A stretch of 50,000 nt of DNA, taken from Vibrio genomosp. F10 str. ZF-129 (GTDB lineage Bacteria > Pseudomonadota > Gammaproteobacteria > Enterobacterales > Vibrionaceae). Below, piece by piece: positions 18,324-27,100 of the stretch; within the stretch, counting starts at the first letter, position 1; the number at the start of each line of letters is the position of its first letter. The notes under the pieces were generated by a model, which did not search any database, was not told where the DNA came from, and saw only the letters and a program-made list of their open reading frames with translations. The position numbers and the translations under genes were made by a program. The DNA lies in the NCBI RefSeq assembly GCF_000287055.2, contig NZ_AJYQ02000051.1, forward strand, positions 1-50,000, read 5' to 3'.

Positions 18324-19181
18324 TTAAAACTCACCCACTGCGGCTTTCAGCTTTTTCATCGCATTCTTTTCTAGCTGACGAATTCGCTCGGCAGAAACAC
18401 TGTACACTTCCGCTAATTCTTGCAATGTGGTTTTGTTGTCGTCTAACCAACGGGAACGCACAATATGCTGACTACGTTCATCTAAAGTCGCCAATGCTAA
18501 ACCTAGTCGATTATTAGTATGAGCCTCCCAATTGTCGGCTTCAACATTATCCGCCAGGTCTGAGGACTGGTCTTCTAAATAGAGAACAGGCGCAGTATAA
18601 GAGTGGCCACTTTCATCATCATCATTTGGCATTTCAAACGTTGAATCTTGTGCAGCCAGGCGGGATTCCATCTCTCGTACTTCTGAAGGCTCAACACCTA
18701 GCTCACGAGCAACCGTTTCGACTTCGCCGTTATTAAACCAACCTAAACGCTTTTTCGATTTACGCAAATTGAAAAACAATTTACGTTGTGCTTTGGTCGT
18801 TGCAATCTTAACAATACGCCAGTTACGCAGTACGTACTCATGAATCTCAGCTTTAATCCAATGCACGGCAAAAGAGACGAGACGAACACCCACTTCAGGA
18901 TTAAAACGTTTTACGGCTTTCATCAAGCCAATATTGCCTTCTTGAACAAGATCGGCCATTGGCAAGCCATAACCGGAGTACCCACGAGCAACGTGAACAA
19001 CAAATCTCAGGTGCGACAATATAAGACCTTTTGCGGCCTCAAGTTCACCTTTGTAGTGTAATCTTTCAGCGAGTTCGCGCTCTTCTTCCGCAGTCAGCAT
19101 TGGATAGCTGTGTGCTGAACGAATATAACTGTCTAAGCTATCTTGCGATACGACTGCCATCGAATACGTTTTAGTTGTCAT
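18324..19181 (-). CDS. rpoH: Heat-shock sigma factor sigma-32
   Basis: Directs RNA polymerase to heat-shock promoters. The 285 residues include region 2 ([38 protein letters not shown] and the -10-binding [27 protein letters not shown]). The RpoH box QRKLFFNLR distinguishes it from other sigma factors, and region 4.2 ends in [31 protein letters not shown] ribosome-binding site lies eight bases before the ATG. It lies downstream of ftsYEX, the conserved order, but 167 bases after ftsX with its own putative promoter. Confidence 0.98.
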   Translation of the reverse strand: MTTKTYSMAVVSQDSLDSYIRSAHSYPMLTAEEERELAERLHYKGELEAAKGLILSHLRFVVHVARGYSGYGLPMADLVQEGNIGLMKAVKRFNPEVGVRLVSFAVHWIKAEIHEYVLRNWRIVKIATTKAQRKLFFNLRKSKKRLGWFNNGEVETVARELGVEPSEVREMESRLAAQDSTFEMPNDDDESGHSYTAPVLYLEDQSSDLADNVEADNWEAHTNNRLGLALATLDERSQHIVRSRWLDDNKTTLQELAEVYSVSAERIRQLEKNAMKKLKAAVGEF

Positions 19182-19265
19182 TCAATTCCTCATCAATCTC
19201 TGATCTGGATTATGGTTTTACCCCAACTGACTTGAACCGAAGATGAACAGCTTTCAAGCAGGGGA

Positions 19266-19300
19266 TAATTATTATGCACAAACGAATAAGTGTTACAAGT
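19266..19300 (-). promoter_or_regulatory. Putative rpoH promoter overlapped by a DnaA box
   Basis: On the minus strand TTGTAA, a 16-base spacer and CATAAT form a plausible promoter about 90 bases upstream of the rpoH ATG. A perfect DnaA box, TTATGCACA on the plus strand (19272-19280), covers the -10. DnaA boxes in the rpoH regulatory region and repression by DnaA are known in E. coli; the same control here is inferred. Confidence 0.5.
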
Positions 19301-19348
19301 CAAAATAGCACACACTTTCATTTCTACCTAGGTTACGACACTTGCCGC

Positions 19349-20332
19349 CTAAACTGGTTCAATTTCTTTTAAATGACGCTGTGCCGATACTTTTGCTGCA
19401 GCGCAACCCAGAATGAGACCGAGTATAATGAGCAATAGAGATTCGTCCCAGCTAAGTCCAATTAATCTAAAGTGGCTATCATACAGCATGGCCAAGTCTT
19501 CAACGGTACCATTAAGTAAAATGGTAATGAGCGCAGTCAAAATCCACGCGCATAACGCCCCTAATAAGCCAAACCACATCCCCGAATACACATACGGACG
19601 TAAAATAAAACTGTTGGTTGCACCAATTAACTTCATCGTTTGAATTTCATCTTTATTAGCCAACACATTGAAACGCAATGTATTGCCAACGATCAGAAAA
19701 ACCGAAGAAAGCATAAGTAATGACAACGCTATCACAATAACACTGATGAGCGCCTGAATCGCATCCAAACGAACCAGCCAGTCTTCATCAAGTCGAATAT
19801 CCGTTATTTCTTGTTGGGCTTTAAGGCTACCAACAAGAGCTTTAATGAGATCGTTATCATCCTCACTCGGGGTAATAATCAACACACTTGGCAGCGAATA
19901 GTCATCCAATAGGCTTATCGCTTGTTCAAACCCAGCGTACTGGCTAAGATCATCAAGCCCCTGCTGGGAAGAGATGTAATCGACCTTCGCCACATTATCA
20001 CGACTTTCTATTTCATCTTTTAGCACCATAATCCGAGCTTCGGGTGTCTGCTCAGCAAGGTATGCGCTTATCTGGGAAGGGCTTACCGCCGTATCCGCTA
20101 CCGCTGCTATGTTTTTGCCTAACAGATACAAACACGAAGGCATCGCCAGTGCCATTGAAATGACCGCCAAGGTGAGCAGGTTACCAAGAGGGCGTACCCA
20201 CAACTCAGCAAACGAGCGCTTGGCTTGATTTAAATGAGACTGGAAAAAGCCGATGGTTTTAAAGGGGCTTTGGACTCGTTTTTTTGCCGATTTTTTATTG
20301 CGAACATTACCGCCCATAGTCTGAGACCTCAC
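19349..20332 (-). CDS. ftsX: Cell-division ABC transporter permease FtsX
   Basis: Partner of FtsE; together they act at the septum to activate periplasmic murein hydrolases through EnvC-type factors. The 327-residue frame has a basic N-terminal tail, a first transmembrane helix (about 55-75), a periplasmic domain (about 90-205) and three C-terminal helices. The family motif NTLRFNVLANKDEIQTMKLIGA precedes the last pair. The frame overlaps ftsE by 26 bases. Starting at the internal ATG 20317 would reduce this to 11 and is equally plausible. Confidence 0.96.
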   Translation of the reverse strand: MRSQTMGGNVRNKKSAKKRVQSPFKTIGFFQSHLNQAKRSFAELWVRPLGNLLTLAVISMALAMPSCLYLLGKNIAAVADTAVSPSQISAYLAEQTPEARIMVLKDEIESRDNVAKVDYISSQQGLDDLSQYAGFEQAISLLDDYSLPSVLIITPSEDDNDLIKALVGSLKAQQEITDIRLDEDWLVRLDAIQALISVIVIALSLLMLSSVFLIVGNTLRFNVLANKDEIQTMKLIGATNSFILRPYVYSGMWFGLLGALCAWILTALITILLNGTVEDLAMLYDSHFRLIGLSWDESLLLIILGLILGCAAAKVSAQRHLKEIEPV

Positions 20333-20981
20333 TTAAAAAGCCTTGATTCAGCTCTAAATGCCGATATTGAGGTCGAGTATTCACTAAACCGATATCATGA
20401 GTCGCCAGCAATATCGTCACACCCGCTCGGTTAAACTCTTCCAATAATCTCAATACACGATTCGATAATTCAGGATCGAGGTTACCGGTGGGCTCATCGG
20501 CCAATAATAAAGTAGGACGATTCACAACAGCACGCGCAATGCCAACACGCTGCTGCTCACCACCAGACAGTTGACTAGGTAAGCAACGGGCTTTATCTAG
20601 AAGGTCTGTTTTATCTAATGCTGCACTCACTCGACGTTTAATGTCGTGCTCTGAGATCGATTCAATGCGCATAGGAAGTGCTACGTTATCAAACACACTT
20701 CTGTCCATTAGTAGCCGGTGATCTTGGAAAACAATGCCAATATTACGGCGTAAAAAAGGAATATCTTTATTTGGGATACGAGTGATATCGTGACCATTAA
20801 AACTGACTTTTCCATCTGTTGGTCGTTCAATCGCACAAATGAGTTTCAGCAAGGTACTTTTTCCCGCACCTGAATGCCCACCCAAAAAGGCCATTTCACC
20901 TCTTTTTAGGTGAAAGTCTACTTTCTGTAGCGCTTGACGGCCGCCTCGATACGCTTTGCTAACTTGCTGAAAACTGATCAC
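20307..20981 (-). CDS. ftsE: Cell-division ATP-binding protein FtsE
   Basis: The ATPase of the FtsEX complex. The 224 residues contain Walker [10 protein letters not shown], the Q-loop FQDHRLLMD, the signature LSGGEQQR, Walker [13 protein letters not shown] and the switch His in LLATHD. The gene lies between ftsY and ftsX, overlapping the latter, in the universal ftsYEX order. Confidence 0.98.
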   Translation of the reverse strand: MISFQQVSKAYRGGRQALQKVDFHLKRGEMAFLGGHSGAGKSTLLKLICAIERPTDGKVSFNGHDITRIPNKDIPFLRRNIGIVFQDHRLLMDRSVFDNVALPMRIESISEHDIKRRVSAALDKTDLLDKARCLPSQLSGGEQQRVGIARAVVNRPTLLLADEPTGNLDPELSNRVLRLLEEFNRAGVTILLATHDIGLVNTRPQYRHLELNQGFLSEVSDYGR

Positions 20982-21029
20982 CTACTCTTCCTCTTACTTT
21001 CTGAAGTCCATGACGATAATAAACAACGA

Positions 21030-22310
21030 CTACTCTTCTCGACTAAACAGTGCTTCAACAAATTCTTCGGTTTTAAATGGACGAAGATCATCGATACCTT
21101 CGCCAACGCCAATGTAACGAATTGGAATTTGGAACTGATCGGCAATCGCAAAGATAACCCCGCCTTTTGCCGTACCATCTAATTTAGTTAACGTGATGCC
21201 TGTGACTGGCGCGACATCGCTAAATAGTTTCGCTTGGCTAATGGCATTTTGACCCGTACCAGCGTCAAGAGTCAGCATAATTTCGTGAGGTGCGGAATCA
21301 TCGATCTTTTTCATCACACGAACAATTTTACGCAGCTCTTCCATCAAGTTCGCTTTGTTTTGCAAACGGCCAGCCGTGTCAGCGATAACCACATCAACAC
21401 CACGCGCTTTTGCCGCTTCAATCGCATCATAAATAACAGAAGCACTATCAGCACCCGTATGCTGAGCAATGACAGGGACGTTGTTACGCTCACCCCAAAC
21501 TTGCAACTGTTCAACCGCGGCGGCACGGAACGTATCCCCAGCAGCCAGCATGACTTTCTTGCCTTCATTTTGGAACTGTTTAGCCAGCTTACCTATCGTC
21601 GTTGTTTTACCGACACCATTCACACCGACCATTAATATGACGTAAGGGGTTTTGGTCGTATCGACTTCTAATGGTTTATCCACCGTTGATAAGATCTCTG
21701 ACATCTCTTCTTTAAGCAGCCCGTAAAGTGCTTCACCGTCTTTTAAATCCTGACGAGAGGCCTTTTCCGTTAAGCTATCAATGATTTTAACCGTCGTTGT
21801 CATACCCACATCGGCGATCAAAAGCTGTTCTTCTAACTCTTCGAACAACTCATCATCAATTTGTTTGCCTTTGAATAAACCGAAGAAACCTGCGCCAATA
21901 TTGGCTTTGGTTCGGCTTAAGCTGCGCTTCAAACGAGCGAAGAAGCTTTCTGTCGGTTTTTCTTGTTCTTCTATTCTTACTTCTTCTGCTTCTGCTTCTG
22001 CTTCTGCTTCTGCTTCTGCTAGGACAGGAGGGTCAACCTCGACTGCCAATTCAATATCTTGCACTTCATTTAATGACGTGTCTTGTATCGATGTCTCTTC
22101 AGTCTTTTGCTCTACAAGTTCTGTATTTTCTGGTCCTGCTCTATCAGATTCAACAGCAATCTCGGTTTCAGCTGTTATGTCTGCTTCAGCTGTGGACTCT
22201 TGTACCGATCTAGTCTCATCTTGCTGTTCTGATTTTGGTGTATCTTTTGTTTGCTCTTCATCACCGAAGCCAAGCCAAGAGAGTAAGCCGCGTTTCTTTT
22301 TTTCCGTCAT
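21030..22310 (-). CDS. ftsY: Signal recognition particle receptor FtsY
   Basis: An SRP-dependent GTPase that docks ribosome-nascent chains at the membrane. It has 426 residues. An acidic, low-complexity A domain (about 1-125) is followed by the N domain and the G domain with G1 GVNGVGKTTTIGKLA, G2/G3 DTFRAAAVEQL and DTAGRLQNK, G4 TKLDGTAKGG and a C-terminal membrane-binding helix. The A domain contains six Ala-Glu dipeptides encoded by a perfect hexanucleotide repeat. It begins the ftsYEX cluster. Confidence 0.97.
   Translation of the reverse strand: MTEKKKRGLLSWLGFGDEEQTKDTPKSEQQDETRSVQESTAEADITAETEIAVESDRAGPENTELVEQKTEETSIQDTSLNEVQDIELAVEVDPPVLAEAEAEAEAEAEEVRIEEQEKPTESFFARLKRSLSRTKANIGAGFFGLFKGKQIDDELFEELEEQLLIADVGMTTTVKIIDSLTEKASRQDLKDGEALYGLLKEEMSEILSTVDKPLEVDTTKTPYVILMVGVNGVGKTTTIGKLAKQFQNEGKKVMLAAGDTFRAAAVEQLQVWGERNNVPVIAQHTGADSASVIYDAIEAAKARGVDVVIADTAGRLQNKANLMEELRKIVRVMKKIDDSAPHEIMLTLDAGTGQNAISQAKLFSDVAPVTGITLTKLDGTAKGGVIFAIADQFQIPIRYIGVGEGIDDLRPFKTEEFVEALFSREE
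21984..22019 (-). repeat. Hexanucleotide microsatellite in ftsY
   Basis: Six perfect tandem copies of TTCTGC on the plus strand (GCAGAA on the coding strand) encode (Ala-Glu)6 in the acidic A domain of FtsY. Slippage would change length by two residues without a frameshift. Confidence 0.95.
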
Positions 22311-22347
22311 CTGAGGACATCCTAGATCTACTAAACTAACAACAACA

Positions 22348-22380
22348 CTTTTCTGTAGAATTATCCTTACTACAGAAAAG
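22348..22380. repeat. Perfect 11-base inverted repeat in the ftsY-rsmD spacer
   Basis: CTTTTCTGTAG (22348-22358) and CTACAGAAAAG (22370-22380) are separated by 11 bases. It lies about 40 bases upstream of the ftsY start, where it could form a leader hairpin or be an operator. It has no T-run typical of a terminator for either flanking gene. Confidence 0.6.
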
Positions 22381-22510
22381 AAAATGACAAAGCAGTGAAA
22401 AATCTTTCATTAGATTGATACACTCTGTCATTATAAAATTCAGATTACACCCTAACGATATATTTAGAGTAGCGGTGTATAGTAACACTTAATTAGCGGT
22501 CAAAAAATCT

Positions 22511-23110
22511 ATGGTAAGACGTCGTCAGCAAAACACATCACAAAAAAAGCCTTCCGGGGGCTTTGTTCGTATTATCACAGGCCTATGGAGAGGAAGAAAA
22601 TTACCCGTTCATGACCTGGAAGGGCTAAGACCAACAACAGACAGAGTAAAAGAAACTGTTTTTAATTGGCTTGCTCAAGATGTGCCACAAGCTAAGTGTC
22701 TCGATCTCTTCGCAGGATCGGGGGGGCTAGGCTTTGAAGCCGCCTCTCGTCAAGCGGGCTCAGTAACGCTGATTGAACTGAACAATCAGGCATACAAACA
22801 GCTGAAAACCAATGCAGAGCTGCTCAAAGCGGATAACATTGAAGTCGTTAACAGCGATAGTTTGGTCTACTTGAAACAAGCGGGAACACCGTTTGACATC
22901 GTTTTCATTGATCCGCCGTTCAGAAAAGGGCTATTAGCAGAAGCGATTGTGTTACTTGAACAGAATAACTGGCTCAGTGATGACGCACTCATTTATGTTG
23001 AAACAGAAAAAGAGCTGACTTTGGAAGGGATACCCGAGCATTGGCATACCCACAGAGAAAAGACAACAGGACAAGTCAGCTACAGGCTGTTTACTAGACT
23101 AGAGCGGTAA
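22511..23110 (+). CDS. rsmD: 16S rRNA (guanine-966-N2)-methyltransferase
   Basis: Methylates G966 of 16S rRNA during 30S assembly using SAM. The 199 residues contain RIITGLWRGRKLPV and GLRPTTDRVKETVFNWL, both family landmarks, SAM motif I LDLFAGSGGLGFEAASR and the catalytic FIDPPFRKG. It is divergent from ftsY and followed 60 bases later by a yhhL-type gene, as in E. coli. Confidence 0.97.
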   Translation: MVRRRQQNTSQKKPSGGFVRIITGLWRGRKLPVHDLEGLRPTTDRVKETVFNWLAQDVPQAKCLDLFAGSGGLGFEAASRQAGSVTLIELNNQAYKQLKTNAELLKADNIEVVNSDSLVYLKQAGTPFDIVFIDPPFRKGLLAEAIVLLEQNNWLSDDALIYVETEKELTLEGIPEHWHTHREKTTGQVSYRLFTRLER

Positions 23111-23169
23111 CCAGTGGTCATGCCAATCAATCGTGAATAAGTCGAAAGAATAATGAAAAGGAGTAGGTT

Positions 23170-23460
23170 ATGAATGGGGGAATCATCATCGCCAAGGCGG
23201 TTATTGCAATGGTATGGGGAGTGTTGGCATACAATGTCTTTGTGCCCTTTCATTACCCATTAAATTTAGTGCTCCATATCATCATGGGTTTTCTATTTTT
23301 TACTCATATTCTACAAACGGTGATTTTCTCTGCGGCGTTTTCAAAACAACTCAGTTTAAGCTGGGGAGATAGGTTATCAATCCTGGTTTTTGGGGTATGC
23401 GCGTTAATCGACATCCGCAATAAACGTATGTTACCTGACAGCCAAAACCCACAGCCTTGA
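23170..23460 (+). CDS. yhhL: DUF1145 (YhhL-type) membrane protein
   Basis: A 96-residue protein with three hydrophobic segments (about 5-22, 26-52 and 66-83) and a polar C-terminus. Position after rsmD and size match the DUF1145/YhhL family, whose function is unknown. An AAAAGGAG ribosome-binding site precedes the ATG, and it is probably co-transcribed with rsmD. Confidence 0.8.
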   Translation: MNGGIIIAKAVIAMVWGVLAYNVFVPFHYPLNLVLHIIMGFLFFTHILQTVIFSAAFSKQLSLSWGDRLSILVFGVCALIDIRNKRMLPDSQNPQP

Positions 23461-23560
23461 TATTGATTAACTTGAATTTTAATGGATTTAGTCCGTTTTT
23501 ATTGGAAAGACATAAGCCTTCCATGCGCCAACCTAATTCAAGATGAAACACATGCCCAAC

Positions 23561-23594
23561 AAAAAAGCCGCTTCAACTGATGAGCGGCTTTTAT
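23561..23594. terminator. Terminator between the yhhL-type gene and yhgN
   Basis: AAAAAAGCCGCT and AGCGGCTTTT form the stem around a 10-base loop, with T-runs usable on both strands. Confidence 0.8.
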
Positions 23595-23623
23595 TGTCAT
23601 AAATTCAATTGATCCAATGAGCG

Positions 23624-24226
23624 TTATCCGGCGACAGCCATGTAACCTTTGATTCCATTCAAGAACATTTGAGTTGAAATCATAACCAGCAGTAACCCCA
23701 TCAATCGCTCAATCGCTTTTAGCCCTCGTTCACCAAGGATTCGGTGGAAGAAGCCATAGAACATTAAGATAATGAACGTCGCCCCCCACGCTAGCATAAC
23801 CGCGGCAGAAAGCTCTAATAGATTATCTGGGTACTGACTGGAAAGTAAAAGTAGTGCAGCAATGACTGAGGGCCCTGCAATCATTGGAATAGCCATAGGA
23901 ACAATAAACGGCTCTTCTCCAGCGGCTAGGCCTGTAATACTTCCTGCACTTGGGAATATCATCTTAATGGCGATAATAAACAATATGATTCCGCCTGAAA
24001 TGCTGAGCGTTTCCGGTTCAACCTGCAAGAAGTTCATAATGCTTTGACCTGCAAATAAGAAGGTCATCAAAATCACGAGAGCAAACATCAACTCTCTGAA
24101 TAACACTTTACGACGTCGTTTAGGATCTAAGTGTTTGAGTATAGAGAGAACGATAGGAAGATTGCCTAATGGATCCATGATCAAAAACAACATGGTCGCG
24201 GCAGATAAAATTTCCATAACAAGCAA
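23624..24226 (-). CDS. yhgN: MarC/YhgN-family membrane protein
   Basis: A 200-residue, six-helix inner-membrane protein of the MarC family, closest in size and sequence to YhgN. Motifs include MDPLGNLPIVLSIL near the N-terminus and PMAIPMIAGPSVIAAL in the middle. The family has been proposed to move amino acids but a physiological substrate is not established. It stands alone, ended by the hairpin at 23561-23594. Confidence 0.9.
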   Translation of the reverse strand: MLVMEILSAATMLFLIMDPLGNLPIVLSILKHLDPKRRRKVLFRELMFALVILMTFLFAGQSIMNFLQVEPETLSISGGIILFIIAIKMIFPSAGSITGLAAGEEPFIVPMAIPMIAGPSVIAALLLLSSQYPDNLLELSAAVMLAWGATFIILMFYGFFHRILGERGLKAIERLMGLLLVMISTQMFLNGIKGYMAVAG

Positions 24227-24320
24227 TCCGGTTAAAAAGAGTTGGCGCAGTATAACGACTTCAACGCCCTTAAGAAACCGGATTTAGATAACAATAATAG
24301 GTAGATGCAATGTCGAAAAA

Positions 24321-24557
24321 TTAGTGGCTACAAACACGCTCGGCATTCAGCGACCATACGCCATCTTTTACCCATACTTTTTCTCTTCGCTGAAAGAATT
24401 CCAGCAGCGCATCAAGTTCAAAACCAGTCTGACTACAAGTACGAAACGTAACATCATTTCCGTATTCCTTAGCAACCGCTTCTCGTAACGCCTCTTCCGT
24501 CATTGCATTTTCACGGAGCATATTAAGCACAGCATGCGCGTGGATTTCGTTAGACAT
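24321..24557 (-). CDS. YecH-family (DUF2492) putative metal-binding protein
   Basis: A 78-residue cytoplasmic protein aligned by eye with YecH: an N-terminal HAHAVLNML, a central FRTCSQTGFELDALLEFF, and a C-terminal Cys-His pair (VCSH). The conserved His and Cys residues suggest metal binding, which is only inferred. It lies 36 bases upstream of the lysoplasmalogenase-like gene's 3' end but is transcribed after it, so the two may form one transcript. Confidence 0.82.
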   Translation of the reverse strand: MSNEIHAHAVLNMLRENAMTEEALREAVAKEYGNDVTFRTCSQTGFELDALLEFFQRREKVWVKDGVWSLNAERVCSH

Positions 24558-24593
24558 TGGAACTACCTACATAACCGTTAAGTGAATGACGCA

Positions 24594-25217
24594 TTATACA
24601 ATAGCAGAAGCGGTAATCAGAGAGTACGCAAGTAAATAAGCACCAGAAACCACATATCTCCCACCTAAAATAGGACGTCGATAATCATGAATAGCTAAAA
24701 GACCTGCCGATAGAATAAGGACTAAAGAACCAATAAAGCCGAATAAACTCAACATTGATGACTGCAATAGCCAAACAGCCCCTGCAGCCCAAGCTAATTG
24801 AACAAGTACCAACCCCATCAGTGTCACAGGGAAAATCAAGCGATCAATCTGAGGAAGTAACAGGAAAAAAGCCAACAAGCCACTGGCCAACAAAAAGGCC
24901 GGCAACCACCACTCAATGCCACCCGATAATTGAACCCAAAACGACTTACTTAAACATATTTGTGCAACCAAAAAGCAGGTAAAGCAGACTCGGTGATAAC
25001 GCTTAAGCAGATACAAGGAATCCCCTAGCATTGAAATGCCAAGCCCAAGAGAGATCCAAAGCTGAACTGGAGTCAATTCCGCGTTCTTTTGAAACAAAAT
25101 GATCAATAAAAAGAGAAAACTCACCGCTCGAAAAGCTATCGCTTGCGTATTTTTACTATTTTCATTTGCTGAAATACTCACAAAGCCCGCCAGAGCGACA
25201 GACATCCAACTCCACAT
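24594..25217 (-). CDS. YhhN/TMEM86-type lysoplasmalogenase-like membrane protein
   Basis: A 207-residue protein with about seven or eight hydrophobic helices. The family fingerprint GISMLGDSLYLL (acidic residue in a helix) and the later AGLLAIHDYRRPILGGRYVVSGAYLLAYSLI match the YhhN family, whose animal members hydrolyse lysoplasmalogen. The activity in bacteria lacking plasmalogens is uncertain. Confidence 0.82.
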   Translation of the reverse strand: MWSWMSVALAGFVSISANENSKNTQAIAFRAVSFLFLLIILFQKNAELTPVQLWISLGLGISMLGDSLYLLKRYHRVCFTCFLVAQICLSKSFWVQLSGGIEWWLPAFLLASGLLAFFLLLPQIDRLIFPVTLMGLVLVQLAWAAGAVWLLQSSMLSLFGFIGSLVLILSAGLLAIHDYRRPILGGRYVVSGAYLLAYSLITASAIV

Positions 25218-25957
25218 ACCACCACCTCTTTTTATTACGCCGCCAGTTTAGGCGTGTAACAGGTGATGTCTAGGAGTGTATGACAAAAATTGGATCTCGA
25301 TTGTGATTCCTTTGTAACGCGTTTTTACGGCGGTCACTACCTACCATTATCCTGATTCAGTGGTTCTTTCAGTATGGTCGATTATCGACACTTTGAGCAC
25401 AAAGAGACTAAAACCAATCCTTAAAAATAGAAAACATGCCGCGTTAGATAAAAAATAAAGCCAAGAAATATTTATAAAACCCAATAAATACAATGATATA
25501 AATTAAATAAAAGGGAAAACAACAACTTGAAAACCCAGGAGATCGCTAAGCCATTTATACGAGGAAAATAAATGACTTTATAGTCAATTAAACAGAGGTT
25601 ATAGCATTAACCTTTAATTCCCCCACAGATAAAACAAATTTACCCCAACTTTACAAAGATAGAAACCACACAGGCAACCAACCACCCAAAACAACAAAAA
25701 AACAAACAACGAACACTAAGTGAACCATTAAATTTAAATTAAAAACAATGAGTTAAAATAATAAAGACAAAAATAGATACGATTAGCTCAAAATAAAAAC
25801 AGAACAAAAACAGACAACTAAAGCTATGTTTCACGTCAATTAACCAAGAGTAAAGTTAGTATTTTGAAGGTTAGCCAAACAAATACTTGATCAAACCACC
25901 AAATCAGTGCTATTGTTATTAGCACAGTATCAAACATCTAAACAGAGGAGCAGAGTT
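25218..25957. other. Long A/C-rich spacer
   Basis: Seven hundred and forty bases with no credible gene of 60 codons or more. From about 25400 the plus strand is strongly A-rich and T-poor, including a run of 56 bases without T (25661-25716) made almost only of A and C. A 13-base palindrome GTCGATTATCGAC lies at 25377-25389. Near the right end a promoter-like pair, TTGATC (25887-25892) and TATTGT (25911-25916) 18 bases apart, precedes the 27-codon gene. Confidence 0.6.
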
Positions 25958-26041
25958 ATGATTACTTCTTCACAAAAACAAGGACTTGTAATGATCGCCG
26001 TGGTAGTTGGCTTAATGACCCTGCCCGTGATGTATTACTAA
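25958..26041 (+). CDS. 27-residue single-pass membrane peptide
   Basis: Encodes MITSSQKQGLVMIAVVVGLM followed by TLPVMYY. A short polar N-terminus with one Lys and a hydrophobic helix (about 9-26) are typical of small inner-membrane proteins. The gene has a good GAGGAG ribosome-binding site seven bases before the ATG, a putative promoter 42 bases upstream and a very strong terminator ten bases after the stop. Those signals, more than the sequence, argue that it is expressed. It resembles YnhF-type small proteins in size and plan only; I cannot assign a family. Confidence 0.7.
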   Translation: MITSSQKQGLVMIAVVVGLMTLPVMYY

Positions 26042-26052
26042 AATCACAAAAA

Positions 26053-26088
26053 ACAAAAGGGACGCATTTGCGTCCCTTTTGTTTTTTT
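26053..26088 (+). terminator. Strong terminator after the small membrane peptide gene
   Basis: ACAAAAGGGACGCA and TGCGTCCCTTTTGT pair perfectly and are followed by TTTTTT on the plus strand. The nearby minus-strand gene ends at 26143, so the A-rich left arm may also serve it. Confidence 0.92.
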
Positions 26089-26142
26089 AGCTCATAGATA
26101 AATCACTTCAACTTACCCATCGACATTACTGATTCATTTCAA

Positions 26143-26508
26143 TTATAAATGTCTCGATAATTCATCCCAATGTACGTAGTAAAACCCTAGCGCTATTAAA
26201 GTGATAAACATCATTAAAGCAATCGCGACTCGCCAAATAAAACGTCCGCTTCTCGGTGTTAGCTCCTGCTCACATTCATCACAGGTAGAAAGAAAAGACC
26301 GCCTATCTTCTAGCTCATAGTCATCTTCATGAACGATTTTATTGCGAATTGTCGCGATATATCTCAGTTTTCCAATCACATCATGAGGAAGTCGCTCTTC
26401 ACAGCTACTGATTAACTGATGCAATCCTTTTCCATCCGCGTGATAGTGCCCGCGGAGCAATGCTTCGAGTTTACGGGTGCGTAAAACGACTTTTTCAATA
26501 TCAGACAT
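26143..26508 (-). CDS. DUF4145-like protein with C-terminal membrane anchor
   Basis: A 121-residue protein. The N-terminal 85 residues are helical, with LRGHYHADGKGLHQLI and IATIRNKIVHEDDYEL, the RNxxxH pattern of DUF4145/HEPN-like folds. Residues 96-112 form one transmembrane helix, placing the domain in the cytoplasm. A CDEC pair at 74-77 is notable. HEPN folds with RxxxxH can be ribonucleases, but the sequence here (RNKIVH) is also common in non-catalytic members, so no activity is claimed. Confidence 0.6.
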   Translation of the reverse strand: MSDIEKVVLRTRKLEALLRGHYHADGKGLHQLISSCEERLPHDVIGKLRYIATIRNKIVHEDDYELEDRRSFLSTCDECEQELTPRSGRFIWRVAIALMMFITLIALGFYYVHWDELSRHL

Positions 26509-26746
26509 TGCAATCCTCCATGGCTATTATTGTAGACAGGCATACTTCCATTCTTCTATATGCACATCACTTTTTCGAGTATTTTCCAAAAATAATTGAT
26601 AAACCTCGATCTGTAACCCATTGAAAGTAAGCTAATCTAAACTAATTGATGAATAGATTAATACATCGGTCACGATTCATGATCACAAACAGAAAACTCA
26701 GTGACAGTCGAGGCTACAATAACTTGTCAATATTACGGAGAGCGTC

Positions 26747-27073
26747 ATGCCTGTTTCACTTTTTATTGCGGTAGCCCTGTTAGCGCTAGGCGCAGCTTGG
26801 GTCTTCCTTGGTTTTTATCGAAAGCACATCCAAGGAGAAAATGCGCCTGAGCAGTCGGTTAACGTCACCATTTTAGATAAACAAACCATTCAGGTTCCTG
26901 ATGCCCAACCCGGTGAAGAAGAAGAGTTTTGGATCTATGTACAGCGCGGAGCTGTCGGTCCTAAGCGAGAATTTCAAATAGGTGTCCATTATTACCATGC
27001 ACTAAACCCTGGTGATAAGGGAACACTCACCTACCAAGGGGACAAGTTTCTTCACTTCGCGATGAAACGCTAG
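26747..27073 (+). CDS. DUF2500 (YhhM-type) membrane protein
   Basis: A 108-residue protein with an N-terminal signal anchor (about 3-22) and a small beta-rich domain. The C-terminal YHALNPGDKGTLTYQGDKFLHF matches the DUF2500 family (E. coli YhhM, which is near rsmD-yhhL in that genome). A GGAGAG ribosome-binding site precedes the ATG. Function unknown. Confidence 0.85.
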   Translation: MPVSLFIAVALLALGAAWVFLGFYRKHIQGENAPEQSVNVTILDKQTIQVPDAQPGEEEEFWIYVQRGAVGPKREFQIGVHYYHALNPGDKGTLTYQGDKFLHFAMKR

Positions 27074-27100
27074 CTTTATAAGGTATCGCTTATTTGGGGA

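Noticed and set aside
21781..22314. 177-codon Ser-rich open frame antisense to ftsY
   Set aside because: It is the mirror of the acidic, repeat-rich FtsY domain; the low complexity keeps stops away. No ribosome-binding site.
26143..26508. HEPN ribonuclease of a toxin-antitoxin pair
   Set aside because: No antitoxin (MNT-type) partner is adjacent, a membrane anchor is present, and the RNKIVH motif occurs in non-toxin families.
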